Shown: positions 1 through 9,358, counted from the first letter of the stretch. The stretch is 64,000 bases of DNA from Pseudorhodoplanes sp. (GCA_032027085.1 JAVSMS010000001.1:2325705-2389704); one strand, 5' to 3'. Notes: generated from the sequence alone by a model not told the origin. A program made the numbers and translations.

Positions 1-75
1 GCGGCCGCCAATCTCGTCCGCCGGCTGCAGGCTGAAACATCTTCTTCGCAACCCGTACAGGTCTGGTTGCTATGA
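1..75 (+). CDS. xdhA: C-terminal end of xanthine dehydrogenase small subunit (partial)
   Basis: The first 24 codons of the window form an open frame that ends in a TGA overlapping the ATG of the next gene (ATGA, 72-75). The visible tail includes NLVRRLQAE. Its position directly before xdhB, with translational overlap, makes it the end of the small (2Fe-2S plus FAD) subunit of xanthine dehydrogenase. No domain is visible in so short a piece, so the call rests on context. Confidence 0.6.
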   Translation, partial: AAANLVRRLQAETSSSQPVQVWLL

Positions 76-2393
76 CGGCTCCGCTCGGACGCATCCAGGG
101 CGGCATTCATGCATCGATCCGGCATGACAGCGCCGCCGGCCATGTCAGCGGCAGTGCGCTCTATATCGACGATATCCCGAATGTGCCCGGTGCGCTGGAA
201 AGCGCGCTTGTGCTCAGCCCACATGCGCATGCGCGCATCAGGTCGATCGATGTGTCGGCGGCGCTGGCATCGCCGGGCGTCGTAGCTGCTATTTCCGCAA
301 AAGATATCCCGGGCAAGAACGACATCGGCCCGATCCGGCCCGACGAGCCGCTGCTGCCGTCCGATATTGTGGAATATGAAGGCCAGCCGGTGGTCGCGAT
401 TGCGGCGACGACGCTCGATCATGCGCGCGTCGCGGCAAAGCTGGTGAAGATCGATTACGAAGTGCTGGAGCCGGTGCTGACGGTCGAGGAAGCAATCAAG
501 CGCCGGCTATTCCTCACGCCGCCGCAAATCATGACACGCGGCGACGTGGATGCGGCGCTGAAAAGCACGGCACATCGTTTGTCCGGCGAGCTGCGCTGCG
601 GCGGGCAGGATCACTTCTACCTTGAGGGGCAGGTCGCCATCGCCACGCCCGGCGAAGGCCGCGACATGCACATCTTCTCCTCCACTCAGCATCCGACCGA
701 GGTGCAGCACGGCGTGGCGCATCTCCTGGGGATTCCGTTCAACGCAGTCACCTGCGAGGTGCGGCGCATGGGCGGCGGCTTCGGCGGCAAGGAGAGCCAG
801 GCCACGATCATCGCCGGCATTGCCGCGGTGCTGGCGTGGAAGACGCGCCGGCCGGTCAAGCTGCGGCTACCGCGCGACGACGACATGCGCGCGACCGGAA
901 AGCGGCATCCCTTCCTGTTCCGCTACGATGTCGGCTTCGACGGCAGCGGCGCGATCGCTGGCCTCGATCTGATGCTGGCGGCGAATGGCGGCAATGTCGC
1001 CGACCACACGCCGGCGGTGCTGACGCGTGCACTGTGCCATGCCGACAATTGCTACTGGCTGCCGAACCTCCGCTTCACCGGCTACACCTGCAAGACCAAT
1101 ATCGTCTCCAATACGGCCTTCCGCGGCTATGGCGGTCCGCAGGGGATGTTCGTTATCGAGACGATCATCGAGATCGTGGCGCGCCATCTCGGCAAGACGC
1201 CGCAAGAGATCCGACAGCGCAATTTCTACGGCATCGGTCGGAATGATGTCACGCCTTACGGCATGAAGGTCGAGGACAATATCATCGAGCGCGTGCTCGA
1301 CGAACTCGATCGCAATGTCGATCTGGCCGCGTGGCGGAAGGATATTGTCGCGTTCAATGAGGCGAGCCCCGTCATCAAGAAAGGGCTCGCGACCATGCCG
1401 GTGAAATTCGGCATTTCCTTCAACAGGCCGGCGCTGAACCAGGCCGGCGCGCTAGTGCACGTCTATACCGATGGCAGCGTCACCCTGAATCACGGCGGCA
1501 CCGAGATGGGGCAGGGGCTGTTCATCAAGGTGGCGCAGGTTGTCGCGGAAGCGTTCCAGATCGACATTGGAAACATCAGAATAACGCCGACGAGCACCGG
1601 GAAAGTGCCGAATACGTCGCCGACCGCCGCGTCTTCCGGCTCCGATCTGAATGGCATGGCGGCACTCAATGCCGCCGAACAGATCAAGGCACGGATGGCC
1701 GACGTCGCTGCGGAACAGTTCAACGTGCCGGTCGGCGAGGTCGTTTTTCAGCAGAATCGTGTTTATGCCGGCAACCGATCCATGTCGTTTGCCGAACTCG
1801 CCGCCCTCTCATGGGAAAAGCGCGTCTCGCTGTCCGCCACCGGCTATTACCGCACGCCGAAAATCCATTGGGATTTCGCCACCAATACCGGCCGCCCGTT
1901 CTATTACTTCACCTATGGCGCGGCCGCGGCAGAAGTCGCCATCGACACGCTGACCGGCGAATCGCGGGTGCTGCGCGCCGAGCTCGTCCAGGATTGCGGC
2001 CAATCGCTCAATCCGGCGATCGATCTCGGCCAGATCGAAGGCGCCTTCGTGCAAGGCATGGGCTGGCTGACAACCGAGGAACTGGTCTGGGACGACAAGG
2101 GCCGGCTGCGTACGCACGGGCCGTCAACTTACAAAATTCCGGGCAGCCGCGACGTGCCGCCTGTCTTCAATGCCCGCATCTTGCCCGATGCACCGAACCG
2201 GGAAGAAACCGTCTTCCGCTCCAAGGCGGTCGGCGAGCCGCCTTTGATGCTGGCCTTGTCGGTCTGGCTTGCCATTCGGGACGCCATTTCGAGCCTGTCG
2301 GGATATCGGCTGGCCGCCCGGCTTGATGCACCGGCTACGCCGGAGCGGGTGCTGGCCGCGGTGGACGATATCCGCGCTCGCGATCAAGCCTGA
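72..2393 (+). CDS. xdhB: Xanthine dehydrogenase, molybdopterin-binding subunit XdhB
   Basis: This 773-residue protein is the catalytic large subunit that oxidises hypoxanthine and xanthine to urate in the cytoplasm. It has the family length. Visible motifs are the purine-binding Glu in GGQDHFYLEGQ (about residues 177-187), the glycine loop GGGFGGKE (about 234-241), the second substrate residue Arg in TAFRGYGGPQG (about 350), and the catalytic Glu in VGEPPLMLA (about residue 722). The Glu and Arg pair in the pocket favours a true purine substrate over an aldehyde. It is translationally coupled to the preceding xdhA. No xdhC maturation gene follows here, so that factor must be elsewhere. Confidence 0.93.
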   Translation: MTAPLGRIQGGIHASIRHDSAAGHVSGSALYIDDIPNVPGALESALVLSPHAHARIRSIDVSAALASPGVVAAISAKDIPGKNDIGPIRPDEPLLPSDIVEYEGQPVVAIAATTLDHARVAAKLVKIDYEVLEPVLTVEEAIKRRLFLTPPQIMTRGDVDAALKSTAHRLSGELRCGGQDHFYLEGQVAIATPGEGRDMHIFSSTQHPTEVQHGVAHLLGIPFNAVTCEVRRMGGGFGGKESQATIIAGIAAVLAWKTRRPVKLRLPRDDDMRATGKRHPFLFRYDVGFDGSGAIAGLDLMLAANGGNVADHTPAVLTRALCHADNCYWLPNLRFTGYTCKTNIVSNTAFRGYGGPQGMFVIETIIEIVARHLGKTPQEIRQRNFYGIGRNDVTPYGMKVEDNIIERVLDELDRNVDLAAWRKDIVAFNEASPVIKKGLATMPVKFGISFNRPALNQAGALVHVYTDGSVTLNHGGTEMGQGLFIKVAQVVAEAFQIDIGNIRITPTSTGKVPNTSPTAASSGSDLNGMAALNAAEQIKARMADVAAEQFNVPVGEVVFQQNRVYAGNRSMSFAELAALSWEKRVSLSATGYYRTPKIHWDFATNTGRPFYYFTYGAAAAEVAIDTLTGESRVLRAELVQDCGQSLNPAIDLGQIEGAFVQGMGWLTTEELVWDDKGRLRTHGPSTYKIPGSRDVPPVFNARILPDAPNREETVFRSKAVGEPPLMLALSVWLAIRDAISSLSGYRLAARLDAPATPERVLAAVDDIRARDQA

Positions 2394-2490
2394 CGGCGAC
2401 CCATTCAACCCACTGATCTTTCACATCAAGAAATTTCTTGGCGACTGACGCCAGGATTCCATTGACTGCGATCGGGTTGGGGATTAATAG

Positions 2491-2508
2491 AGCGAACGTT
2501 CATTCGCT
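2491..2508. promoter_or_regulatory. Probable TetR operator (inverted repeat)
   Basis: An inverted repeat AGCGAA-N6-TTCGCT lies 32 bases before the TetR start codon, and it contains the smaller palindrome GAACGTTC. Operators of this form in front of tetR-RND operons usually mediate autorepression. The site is seen directly; the function is inferred from position. Confidence 0.5.
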
Positions 2509-2539
2509 TTTACCGCACTGCAGCAAGTAGCCGGTTACC

Positions 2540-3175
2540 ATGCGACGTCCGAGCGCCCAGCTCCAGCAAGACCGCCGCGAGGAGATTCTCGACGCGGCCC
2601 GGCGCTGCTTTGCTCGCACCGGCTTTCACCAGACCTCGATGCAGCAGATCTGCGCGGAGGCCGGGATGAGCCCGGGCAATCTCTACCGCTACTTCCCGTC
2701 CAAGGAAGCGATCATTGCCGGCATCACCGAGCGCGACCGCGCCGAAGTGGGGGCGCAACTCGCCGGTGCCCAGGCGGCGCCCGACTTTTTTGCAACCTTG
2801 GAAGCGCTGGCACGCCACCATCTGGTCGAGCGACCGACGGAGGATGTCGGGCTGTGTATTGAGATGATCGCGGAGAGCCGGCGCAATCCCACCATCGCGC
2901 GCATCATGCGCGATTTTGACGCCGACGTGCGTGCGCACCTGTTCGCGCTGCTGGCGGCTGCGAAGGATCGCGGCGACATTGCTGCGGACGCCGATTTCGA
3001 AGCCGCCGTTGAAACGATGATGCTGCTTGCCGACGGGGTGTGGTGGCGCCGCGCGGTGCATGACGACTTCGATCCGAAAACGTCAATTCCGATTTTCATG
3101 AGCATCATGCGGTTCATGCTGCTCGACCGCGCACAACGCGGAGAGAGACAGGTGGGAGTCTCCGATGAAGGGTAG
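2540..3175 (+). CDS. TetR/AcrR family transcriptional regulator
   Basis: A 211-residue protein with an N-terminal helix-turn-helix of TetR type (about residues 13-60: EEILDAARRCFARTGF, then TSMQQICAEAGMSPGNLYRYF) and a divergent C-terminal ligand-binding domain. It is the first gene of a unit with the efflux adaptor (11-base overlap) and the pump. By analogy with AcrR it is probably a repressor of this pump that is released by a pump substrate. An inverted repeat upstream is its likely operator. The ligand is unknown. Confidence 0.88.
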   Translation: MRRPSAQLQQDRREEILDAARRCFARTGFHQTSMQQICAEAGMSPGNLYRYFPSKEAIIAGITERDRAEVGAQLAGAQAAPDFFATLEALARHHLVERPTEDVGLCIEMIAESRRNPTIARIMRDFDADVRAHLFALLAAAKDRGDIAADADFEAAVETMMLLADGVWWRRAVHDDFDPKTSIPIFMSIMRFMLLDRAQRGERQVGVSDEG

Positions 3176-4256
3176 CCGTATTGTCGCCATCGGCCTTGTT
3201 GTCGTGGCGGTCGCCTGGATTGCATCCGGCCATCTCATTCCGCACGAGAGCACGGAGAGCAAGGCGGCTTTGACCACCGAAGCCGAGAAGAAGGCCTTTC
3301 GCGTGGCTGTTGTTGAAACGACGGCGCAGCCGCACAGTCGCAAGCTCATTCTCTCCGGCCGCACCGAAGCCGACCGCAAGGTGGCGGTTGTGGCGCGCAC
3401 CGGCGGTGCGCTCACCGAGTTGCGCGTGAAGCGCGGACAGCAGGTCAAGAAGGGCGATGTCATCGCGGTGCTGTCCGATGACGCCCGCGAGGCGCAGGTG
3501 GCGCAGGCGCGCGCTCTCTACACGCAACGCAAGACGGAGCTTGAAGCACGCCGCAAGCTGATCGAGCAGGGTACGCTGCCGAAGCTCGAACTCGTCAATC
3601 TCGAATCGCAATTCAAGGCCGCCGAAGCCGCGCTCGCTGCGGCGGAAGCCGAACGTGATCGCGGCATCGTGCGCGCGCCCTGGGACGGCGTGATCACAGA
3701 TACGCCGGCGGAAGTCGGCGGCGCCGCCTTCTCGATGGCCGGCAAGGAGGTGGCGCAGATGGTGGCGCTCGATCCGATGCTGGCCGTGGTGGAAGTGTCG
3801 GAACGCAAGCTTGCGGGCATCAAGCTCGGCGACGTTGCTGAACTGCGCCTTGTGACGGGCCAGAAGGCGACCGGTCGCGTGCGCTTTGTGTCCAAGTCGG
3901 CGAGCCCGACCACGCGCACCTATCGCGTCGAGGTCGAGGTGAAAAATCCGGACGGCTCGATCCCCGACGGCATCACCGCGGAAGTCGCCATTCCGATGGC
4001 CCCGGTGGAGGCCTCGCGCGTGCCGCGCTCGGCGCTAACCTTCTCGTCCGCGGGCGATCTTGGCGTCCGCGTCGTCCGCGACCAGGGCAGGGTCGATTTC
4101 GTGCCGATCAGCGTGGTTGAGGACGATCAGGCTTTCATGTGGGTCGCCGGCATTCCCGATCAGTCGCGCGTGATTGTGCAAGGTCAGGACTTCGTGCGTG
4201 AAGGCCAGATCGTGCAGGCCGTACCGGCGCCGGAAACCACGGCGGCGAGCCGCTGA
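3165..4256 (+). CDS. RND efflux periplasmic adaptor (membrane fusion protein)
   Basis: A 363-residue HlyD/AcrA-family adaptor joining the inner-membrane pump to an outer-membrane channel. It has an N-terminal hydrophobic segment (IVAIGLVVVAVAWIA), a biotinyl-lipoyl half motif (TELRVKRGQQVKKGDVIAVL), a coiled-coil hairpin (about residues 105-165, KTELEARRKLIEQGTLPKLE), the second lipoyl half (RAPWDGVI) and a beta-barrel domain. The ATG at 3165 lies inside the end of the TetR gene, suggesting coupled translation. No outer-membrane factor gene follows, so a shared TolC-like channel is likely. Confidence 0.9.
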   Translation: MKGSRIVAIGLVVVAVAWIASGHLIPHESTESKAALTTEAEKKAFRVAVVETTAQPHSRKLILSGRTEADRKVAVVARTGGALTELRVKRGQQVKKGDVIAVLSDDAREAQVAQARALYTQRKTELEARRKLIEQGTLPKLELVNLESQFKAAEAALAAAEAERDRGIVRAPWDGVITDTPAEVGGAAFSMAGKEVAQMVALDPMLAVVEVSERKLAGIKLGDVAELRLVTGQKATGRVRFVSKSASPTTRTYRVEVEVKNPDGSIPDGITAEVAIPMAPVEASRVPRSALTFSSAGDLGVRVVRDQGRVDFVPISVVEDDQAFMWVAGIPDQSRVIVQGQDFVREGQIVQAVPAPETTAASR

Positions 4257-4284
4257 CCCTCTTGATCGCGGAAAGAGACGCGTC

Positions 4285-7200
4285 ATGTTCAAGCTCATCG
4301 ACTACGCGATCAGCCATGCGCGCCTGACCATTGCGACGCTGATCTTCCTGCTTGTCGCCGGCTTCATCTCCTACCGGGCGATCCCGAAGGAATCCGAGCC
4401 CGACGTCAAGATTCCGATCATTTACACGCAGCTCACGCAGCGCGGCATTTCACCGGAAGATTCCGAGCGGCTGCTGCTTCGGCCGGTCGAGACGCAGCTC
4501 AAGTCGGTCAGCAACGTGAAGGAAATGCGCTCCACCGCCTTCGAGGGTGGCGGCTATGTGCTGCTCGAATTTGAAGCAGGCTTCGATTCCAAGGCGGCGC
4601 TCGCCGACGTGCGCGCCAAGGTCGACCAGGCCAAGCGCGATCTGCCGCGTGATGCCGATGAGCCGATCGTGCAGGAAGTCAATCTGTCGCTTTATCCGGT
4701 GCTCGTGGTCGGCCTGTCCGGCGACATACCGGAGCGTTCGATGCTGCGCATCGCGCGCGCGGCCAAGAATGCGATCGAGCAGGTGCCGGGTGTGCTGTCG
4801 GCGGAATTGCGCGGCTCGCGCGAAGAGGCGGTCGAGATCATCGTCGAGCCGATGCTGCTGAAAAGCTACGGCGTCTCGCTCGACCAGCTCATCAGCACCG
4901 TGAACGCATCGAACAGCCTGATCGCCGCCGGCGCCCTGGAGGGCGATACCGGACGCTTTGCCGTCAAGGTGCCTGGCCTGATCGAGCGGCCGCAGGATGT
5001 GCTGAAGGTGCCGGTAGCCGCCACCTCCGGCGCAACCATCACCGTCGGCGACGTGGCGCAGGTGCGGCCGACCTTCAAGGACGCCACCTCTGTTACGCGG
5101 GTCAACGGCCGCACCGCCATGACCATCGAAGTGTCCAAGCGCACCGGCGCCAATCTGCTGGAGACAGTGGACGGCGTGAAGGCGCTGGTCGAGAAGATGA
5201 AGACGACCTGGCCGGAAGGCGTGCACGTCACCTTCACGCAGGACAAATCGAAGACCATCCGCATCATGCTCGCGGATCTGCAGAACTCGGTGGTGACAGC
5301 CGTTCTGCTGGTGACCGTGATCATGCTGTTCGCTCTGGGCTTCCGCGCCTCGCTGTTCATCGGCATCGCGATTCCGGCGTCATTCCTTGCGGGTGTGCTC
5401 GGGCTGTATCTCGCCGGGCTGACCGTGAATATCGTCGTGCTGTTCTCGCTCATTCTCGCGGTCGGCATGCTGGTGGACGACGCCATCATCGTCTCCGAAT
5501 TCGCCGAGCGCCGTATGGCCGAAGGCATGCCGCCGAAGGAGGCCTATTCGCTCGCCGCGAAACGCATGGCCGGGCCGGTGATCGCCGCGACTGCGACGCG
5601 CGTCGCCGCCTTCTCGCCGCTGCTGTTCTGGCCGGGCGTGGTCGGCGAATTCATGAAATACATGCCGATTACCCTGATCGCGACACTGTCGGCCTCGCTG
5701 GTCGTGGCGCTGTTCTTCACGCCGACGCTTGGCGCGCTGCTTGGCAAGGCGGCGCCGGTTCCGCATGACGAGCGCATGAATGAGCGGGGCCTCTATATGC
5801 GCACGGTGCGGCTGGCTCTGCGCCATCCCGGCACGACGCTCTCGCTGGCGGTCTTCCTCTTGGTGGCGGTGTCGCTCGCTTACGGCAAGTTCGGCCGCGG
5901 GGTCGAATTCTTCCCCAACGTGGAGCCCGATTACGGCCAGGTGATCGTGCATGCGCGGGGCAATATCTCGCTTGAGGAGAAGGACCGCCTGCTTCGCGAT
6001 GTCGAGAAGCATGTACTGGCGACGCCCGGTCTGCAGACGGTCTATACCCGTGTCGGTGAGCAGCCGCGCGGCTCGAACGAGATCACGGAAGACACCATTG
6101 GTGTGATCCAGTTCGAATTCGGCGACTGGAAGACACGCAACGTCGCTCACAAGATCATGGACAGCATCCGAGAAAGGACCGCGGAAATTCCCGGCATTCT
6201 CGTCGAGGTGACGGCGCCGCGCGCCGGCCCTCCCACCGGCAAGCCGATCCAGGTGCAGATCGGCGCGCTCGATCCGGATGTGTTGCCGGGCATTGCCAAG
6301 AAGGTTGCCGGCGTTCTGGCGCAGAATCCGAATATCCGCGATCTCGACGATGGATTGCCGCTGCCCGGTATCGACTGGAAGATCGAGGTCGACAAGGCGG
6401 AGGCCGCGAAATACGGCGCGGGGCCGAATACGGTCGGCACGGCGGTGCAGCTTGTTACCAACGGCGTGAAGGTGACCGAATATCGCCCCGCCGAGAGCGA
6501 CAAGGCCGTCGATATCCTGGTGCGGTTTCCGAGCGACCGCCGCAGCCTCGACCAGATCGACGAATTGCGGGTGCAGACGCCGTCCGGGCAGGTGCCGATC
6601 GGCAATTTCGTGCAGCGCATCCCGGCACAGCGCGTCGGCTATATCAACCGCGTCGGCAGTAACCGCGTGATGACGGTATCGGCGAATGTCGCGGAAGGCG
6701 TGCAGACCGCGAAGGTGCAGCAGCAGATCGCCGCCGAGTTGAACAAGACCGATCTTGGCGTCGGCGTGACCTGGAAGCTCAAGGGCGAGGACGAGGAGCG
6801 CGAGAAGGCGGGAGCATTTCTGATGGGCGCCTTCGGCACCGCGATCTTCCTGATTTTTGCGATCCTCTTGGCGCAGTTCAATCGGCTGACCTCGGTCGGT
6901 CTGGTGCTCACGGCGGTCGTTCTCTCGACCATCGGCGTGCTGCTCGGTCTGCTGGTCATGGGGCAGCCCTTCGGCGTGGTGATGACCGGCATCGGCATCA
7001 TCGCCAATGCCGGCGTGATCGTGAACAACAACATCGTGCTGATCGACACCTACGACCGGCTGCGGCGCGAAGGCGTTGCCGCTTATGATGCGGTCATCGA
7101 AACCTGCCGTGAGCGCGCGCGTCCCGTGGTGCTGACGGCGGTGACGGCGATCCTCGGCGTGCTGCCGATCGCCTTCGGCATGAATCTCGATTTCCTGCTG

Positions 7201-7410
7201 CGTGAAGTCGCCGTGGGAGCGCCGTCGACGCAATGGTGGATCAGCCTCTCGACCGCGATCGTGTTCGGCCTCGGCTTCGCCACCATCCTGACGCTGATCG
7301 TCACACCGGCGGCGCTGATGGGCATCGCCATCCTGGCGGAGAAGCGCGGGGCGTGGATGGGGAAAGTGCGGGCAAGATTGGGGCGCCGCCGGATAAAGGT
7401 TGCGAGCTGA
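4285..7410 (+). CDS. RND-type efflux pump, inner-membrane transporter
   Basis: A proton-driven exporter of the AcrB/MexF superfamily. I chose the ATG at 4285, giving 1041 residues and the typical N-terminus MFKLIDYAISHARLTI, because the open frame before it (from 4174) overlaps the adaptor gene and looks non-coding. The first transmembrane helix follows at once. The large periplasmic loops and the paired acidic residues of the proton relay (GMLVDDAIIVSEF, about residues 393-405) are present, as is the second-half repeat GIGIIANAGVIVNNNIVLID. The start lies 28 bases after the adaptor stop. Substrate specificity cannot be read; the sequence is closer to multidrug (HAE1) than metal pumps. Confidence 0.92.
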   Translation: MFKLIDYAISHARLTIATLIFLLVAGFISYRAIPKESEPDVKIPIIYTQLTQRGISPEDSERLLLRPVETQLKSVSNVKEMRSTAFEGGGYVLLEFEAGFDSKAALADVRAKVDQAKRDLPRDADEPIVQEVNLSLYPVLVVGLSGDIPERSMLRIARAAKNAIEQVPGVLSAELRGSREEAVEIIVEPMLLKSYGVSLDQLISTVNASNSLIAAGALEGDTGRFAVKVPGLIERPQDVLKVPVAATSGATITVGDVAQVRPTFKDATSVTRVNGRTAMTIEVSKRTGANLLETVDGVKALVEKMKTTWPEGVHVTFTQDKSKTIRIMLADLQNSVVTAVLLVTVIMLFALGFRASLFIGIAIPASFLAGVLGLYLAGLTVNIVVLFSLILAVGMLVDDAIIVSEFAERRMAEGMPPKEAYSLAAKRMAGPVIAATATRVAAFSPLLFWPGVVGEFMKYMPITLIATLSASLVVALFFTPTLGALLGKAAPVPHDERMNERGLYMRTVRLALRHPGTTLSLAVFLLVAVSLAYGKFGRGVEFFPNVEPDYGQVIVHARGNISLEEKDRLLRDVEKHVLATPGLQTVYTRVGEQPRGSNEITEDTIGVIQFEFGDWKTRNVAHKIMDSIRERTAEIPGILVEVTAPRAGPPTGKPIQVQIGALDPDVLPGIAKKVAGVLAQNPNIRDLDDGLPLPGIDWKIEVDKAEAAKYGAGPNTVGTAVQLVTNGVKVTEYRPAESDKAVDILVRFPSDRRSLDQIDELRVQTPSGQVPIGNFVQRIPAQRVGYINRVGSNRVMTVSANVAEGVQTAKVQQQIAAELNKTDLGVGVTWKLKGEDEEREKAGAFLMGAFGTAIFLIFAILLAQFNRLTSVGLVLTAVVLSTIGVLLGLLVMGQPFGVVMTGIGIIANAGVIVNNNIVLIDTYDRLRREGVAAYDAVIETCRERARPVVLTAVTAILGVLPIAFGMNLDFLLREVAVGAPSTQWWISLSTAIVFGLGFATILTLIVTPAALMGIAILAEKRGAWMGKVRARLGRRRIKVAS

Positions 7411-7421
7411 GCCAGAACTTT

Positions 7422-7452
7422 CGTTCGCCCCCCGCTTGCGCGGGGACGAACG
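7422..7452. terminator. Long hairpin between convergent genes
   Basis: An inverted repeat (CGTTCG plus CCCCGC, loop TTGC, GCGGGG plus CGAACG, with a small bulge) sits in the 56-base gap between the convergent RND pump and aroE genes. It may stop transcription from both sides. It lacks a long U-tract. Its core CCCGCTTGCGCGGGG also resembles a dispersed repeat of rhizobial genomes, so it may be a repeat copy recruited as a terminator. Confidence 0.45.
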
Positions 7453-7466
7453 GAGATTGGATATGG

Positions 7467-8309
7467 CTATAAAGTATCCTCGATCTCTTTCCGCAGCTCC
7501 GCCGTCACTTCCGGCATGACGCCATAGAAGGCGCGAAAGGCCGGGCGCGCCTGATGCAGCAGCATGCCGAGGCCGTCGACAACGGTGTTACCGCGCGCTT
7601 TTGCTGACGCGAGCAGCGGCGTGACCAGCGGATTGTAGACGATATCGCTGACCAGGGCCGTTGTCGGCAGCGCGTCGAGCGCAATGTCGAGCGGCGGCTG
7701 GCCGACCATGCCCTGACTGGTCGTGTTGACCAGCAGCGCCGCGCCATCGAGGGCCTCGGCGCGCTTGTCCCACGCGAGCACGCGCACATTTGAGCCTGCC
7801 GCTGACGCGAGTTCTTCGGCGCGCTCGCGGGTGCGGTTCAGCAGCCTGATCTCCTTCGCCCCTTCGGCAATCAGCGTCACCACGATCGCGCGAGCACCCC
7901 CGCCGGCGCCAAGGACGACAACCGGTCCTGCATTCGCCTTCCAGTCCTTGCGGACGTCGCGCACGCTTTCGACAAAGCCATAGCCATCGGTATTGAAGCC
8001 CGAGAGCTTGCCGTCCTTTTCCACAACGACTGTGTTCACAGCTCCAATGCGTTGCGCCAGCGGGTCGACATTGTCCACCAGCTTCATCACCTCAAGCTTG
8101 TGCGGAATGGTGACGTTGCAGCCGGAAAATCCGAGCGCAGACAATCCTTTCAGCGCGTCGGCAACGCGACCGGGGGCGACCGGCAGCGGCACATAGGTCC
8201 CGGCGATGCCGTAATGCGCGAGCCAGAAGCCATGCAGCTTCGGCGAACGCGAATGCGCCACCGGCCAGCCCATGACTCCCGCCAGCTTGAAAGGGTGCGT
8301 CTCGTTCAT
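7467..8309 (-). CDS. aroE: Shikimate dehydrogenase (AroE family)
   Basis: A 280-residue NADP-dependent shikimate dehydrogenase, which reduces 3-dehydroshikimate to shikimate. Substrate-binding SRSPKLH (about 20-26), catalytic Lys71 in NVTIPHK and Asp108 in FNTDGYG are all present, as is the dinucleotide loop VVLGAGGGARA (about 130-140). All catalytic residues look intact. The gene stands apart from the maf/coaE/dnaQ neighbourhood common for the housekeeping copy in alphaproteobacteria and sits beside catabolic genes. A paralogue acting on shikimate or quinate as growth substrate is therefore possible. Confidence 0.88.
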   Translation of the reverse strand: MNETHPFKLAGVMGWPVAHSRSPKLHGFWLAHYGIAGTYVPLPVAPGRVADALKGLSALGFSGCNVTIPHKLEVMKLVDNVDPLAQRIGAVNTVVVEKDGKLSGFNTDGYGFVESVRDVRKDWKANAGPVVVLGAGGGARAIVVTLIAEGAKEIRLLNRTRERAEELASAAGSNVRVLAWDKRAEALDGAALLVNTTSQGMVGQPPLDIALDALPTTALVSDIVYNPLVTPLLASAKARGNTVVDGLGMLLHQARPAFRAFYGVMPEVTAELRKEIEDTL

Positions 8310-8374
8310 GCAGTGTGACTTCTAGCGTGTATGGCTTTCGATTAGGTGAAATCCGGTGCGAAAGGAAGACGTGA

Positions 8375-9298
8375 ATGGCGGCGAAGATACAAATCCGCAT
8401 GGGTGGTTACGGCCCGGCCACCACCTGCTTCAGCAAGGCGCTGAAATTCATCGGCGGCCGGCTGGAATCCGAATTCGGCGACAGCGTCGACATCAAATAT
8501 GTCTGGAACATCATGGATTTCGGTTACCGGTCGGAGGATATTCTCTGGCTGGTTGAAAGCGGCATTCTCAGTCTTGGCTATCAATCGTCCAGCTATCTGA
8601 CCGACCGCGTGCCGGAGCTCGGCATTGCCGATCTGCCGTTCCTGTTCTCCGACAAGACAAAGGCGCGCGCCGCCATCGACGGCGAGATGGGCGCGTTCCT
8701 GGCGCGGAAGATCGAGGAGCGCGTCGGCTATCGCATTCTCGGCTGGTTCGAGAACGGTTTCCGGCATGTGTCGAACAAGGTGAAGCCGATCCACACGCCG
8801 GCCGATATGACTGGCATGACCATACGCGTGCTGCCGAGCAAGGTGCAGGCGCGGACTTTCGAACTCATGGGTGCGAAGCCGTTACGCTGGGATCTGACCG
8901 AAGCGCTGCAGGCGATCTTCGCCGGCACCATCGACGCGCAGGAAAATCCGCTCGCCAACACGGTCACCTATGGCGCGCACAAATATCACCGCTTCCATAC
9001 GCTGACTGGGCATTTCTACGTGTCGCGGCCCATTTTCCTGCACCGCACGTCCTATGACGGATGGCCTGACGCGTTGCGGAGAGCGATGCAGCACGCGGTG
9101 AAGGATGCCGTTTTGTTTCAGCGGAAGCTTGCGATCGGCGAGGAGGAAGAGGCGCTGGCCGCGATCAGGGCGCAGGGTTGCGAAGTCGTGGAGCTGAGCG
9201 CGGCCGAGCATGCGCAATTCGTCACGGCGGTCCAGCCGCTCCTGGCGGAAGCGCGCAATGTCTATGCGCAGGACGCCCTGCGGTTCGTATCGAGTTGA
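8375..9298 (+). CDS. TRAP-type (DctP family) substrate-binding protein without signal peptide
   Basis: A 307-residue protein with the DctP fold signature: a central LGYQSSSYLTDRVPELGIADLPF region, FRHVSNKVKPIHTPADMTGMTIRV, and QAIFAGTIDAQENPLANT (about 185-202). The family normally starts with a Sec signal peptide of about 25 residues. Here the protein begins directly at the first beta strand (MAAKIQIRMGGYG), and the codon just before the ATG is an in-frame TGA (8372-8374), so no leader can be encoded. No TRAP membrane subunits (DctQ/DctM) are nearby. It may be a cytoplasmic sensor or a relic. It is divergent from aroE and upstream of an IclR regulator. Confidence 0.8.
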   Translation: MAAKIQIRMGGYGPATTCFSKALKFIGGRLESEFGDSVDIKYVWNIMDFGYRSEDILWLVESGILSLGYQSSSYLTDRVPELGIADLPFLFSDKTKARAAIDGEMGAFLARKIEERVGYRILGWFENGFRHVSNKVKPIHTPADMTGMTIRVLPSKVQARTFELMGAKPLRWDLTEALQAIFAGTIDAQENPLANTVTYGAHKYHRFHTLTGHFYVSRPIFLHRTSYDGWPDALRRAMQHAVKDAVLFQRKLAIGEEEEALAAIRAQGCEVVELSAAEHAQFVTAVQPLLAEARNVYAQDALRFVSS

Positions 9299-9339
9299 TC
9301 TTGCTGCGAATTCAACTTGGCTCACACTCGCTGCTTTTG

Positions 9340-9358
9340 GAAATTTCATGTAATGAAA
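9340..9358. promoter_or_regulatory. Overlapping dyads upstream of iclR-type gene (possible operator)
   Basis: In the AT-rich gap two dyads overlap: GAAATTTC (9340-9347, within TGGAAATTTCA) and TTTCAT-GTA-ATGAAA (9344-9358). IclR-family operators are often of the form TGGAAAT-N-ATTTCCA, so autoregulation is plausible. A TTGACT hexamer at 9385-9390 could be a -35 element, but I see no convincing -10 partner. Confidence 0.4.

Noticed and set aside
4174-4284. N-terminal extension of 37 residues on the RND pump
   Set aside because: It overlaps the end of the adaptor gene and is Arg/Cys-rich. The family start MFKLIDYAI at 4285 is better supported.
5380-7233. Long open frame (617 codons) on the minus strand opposite the RND pump gene
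   Set aside because: It is rich in His, Arg and Asp, has no recognisable domain and mirrors the codon bias of the pump gene. The plus-strand frame has clear RND motifs throughout.
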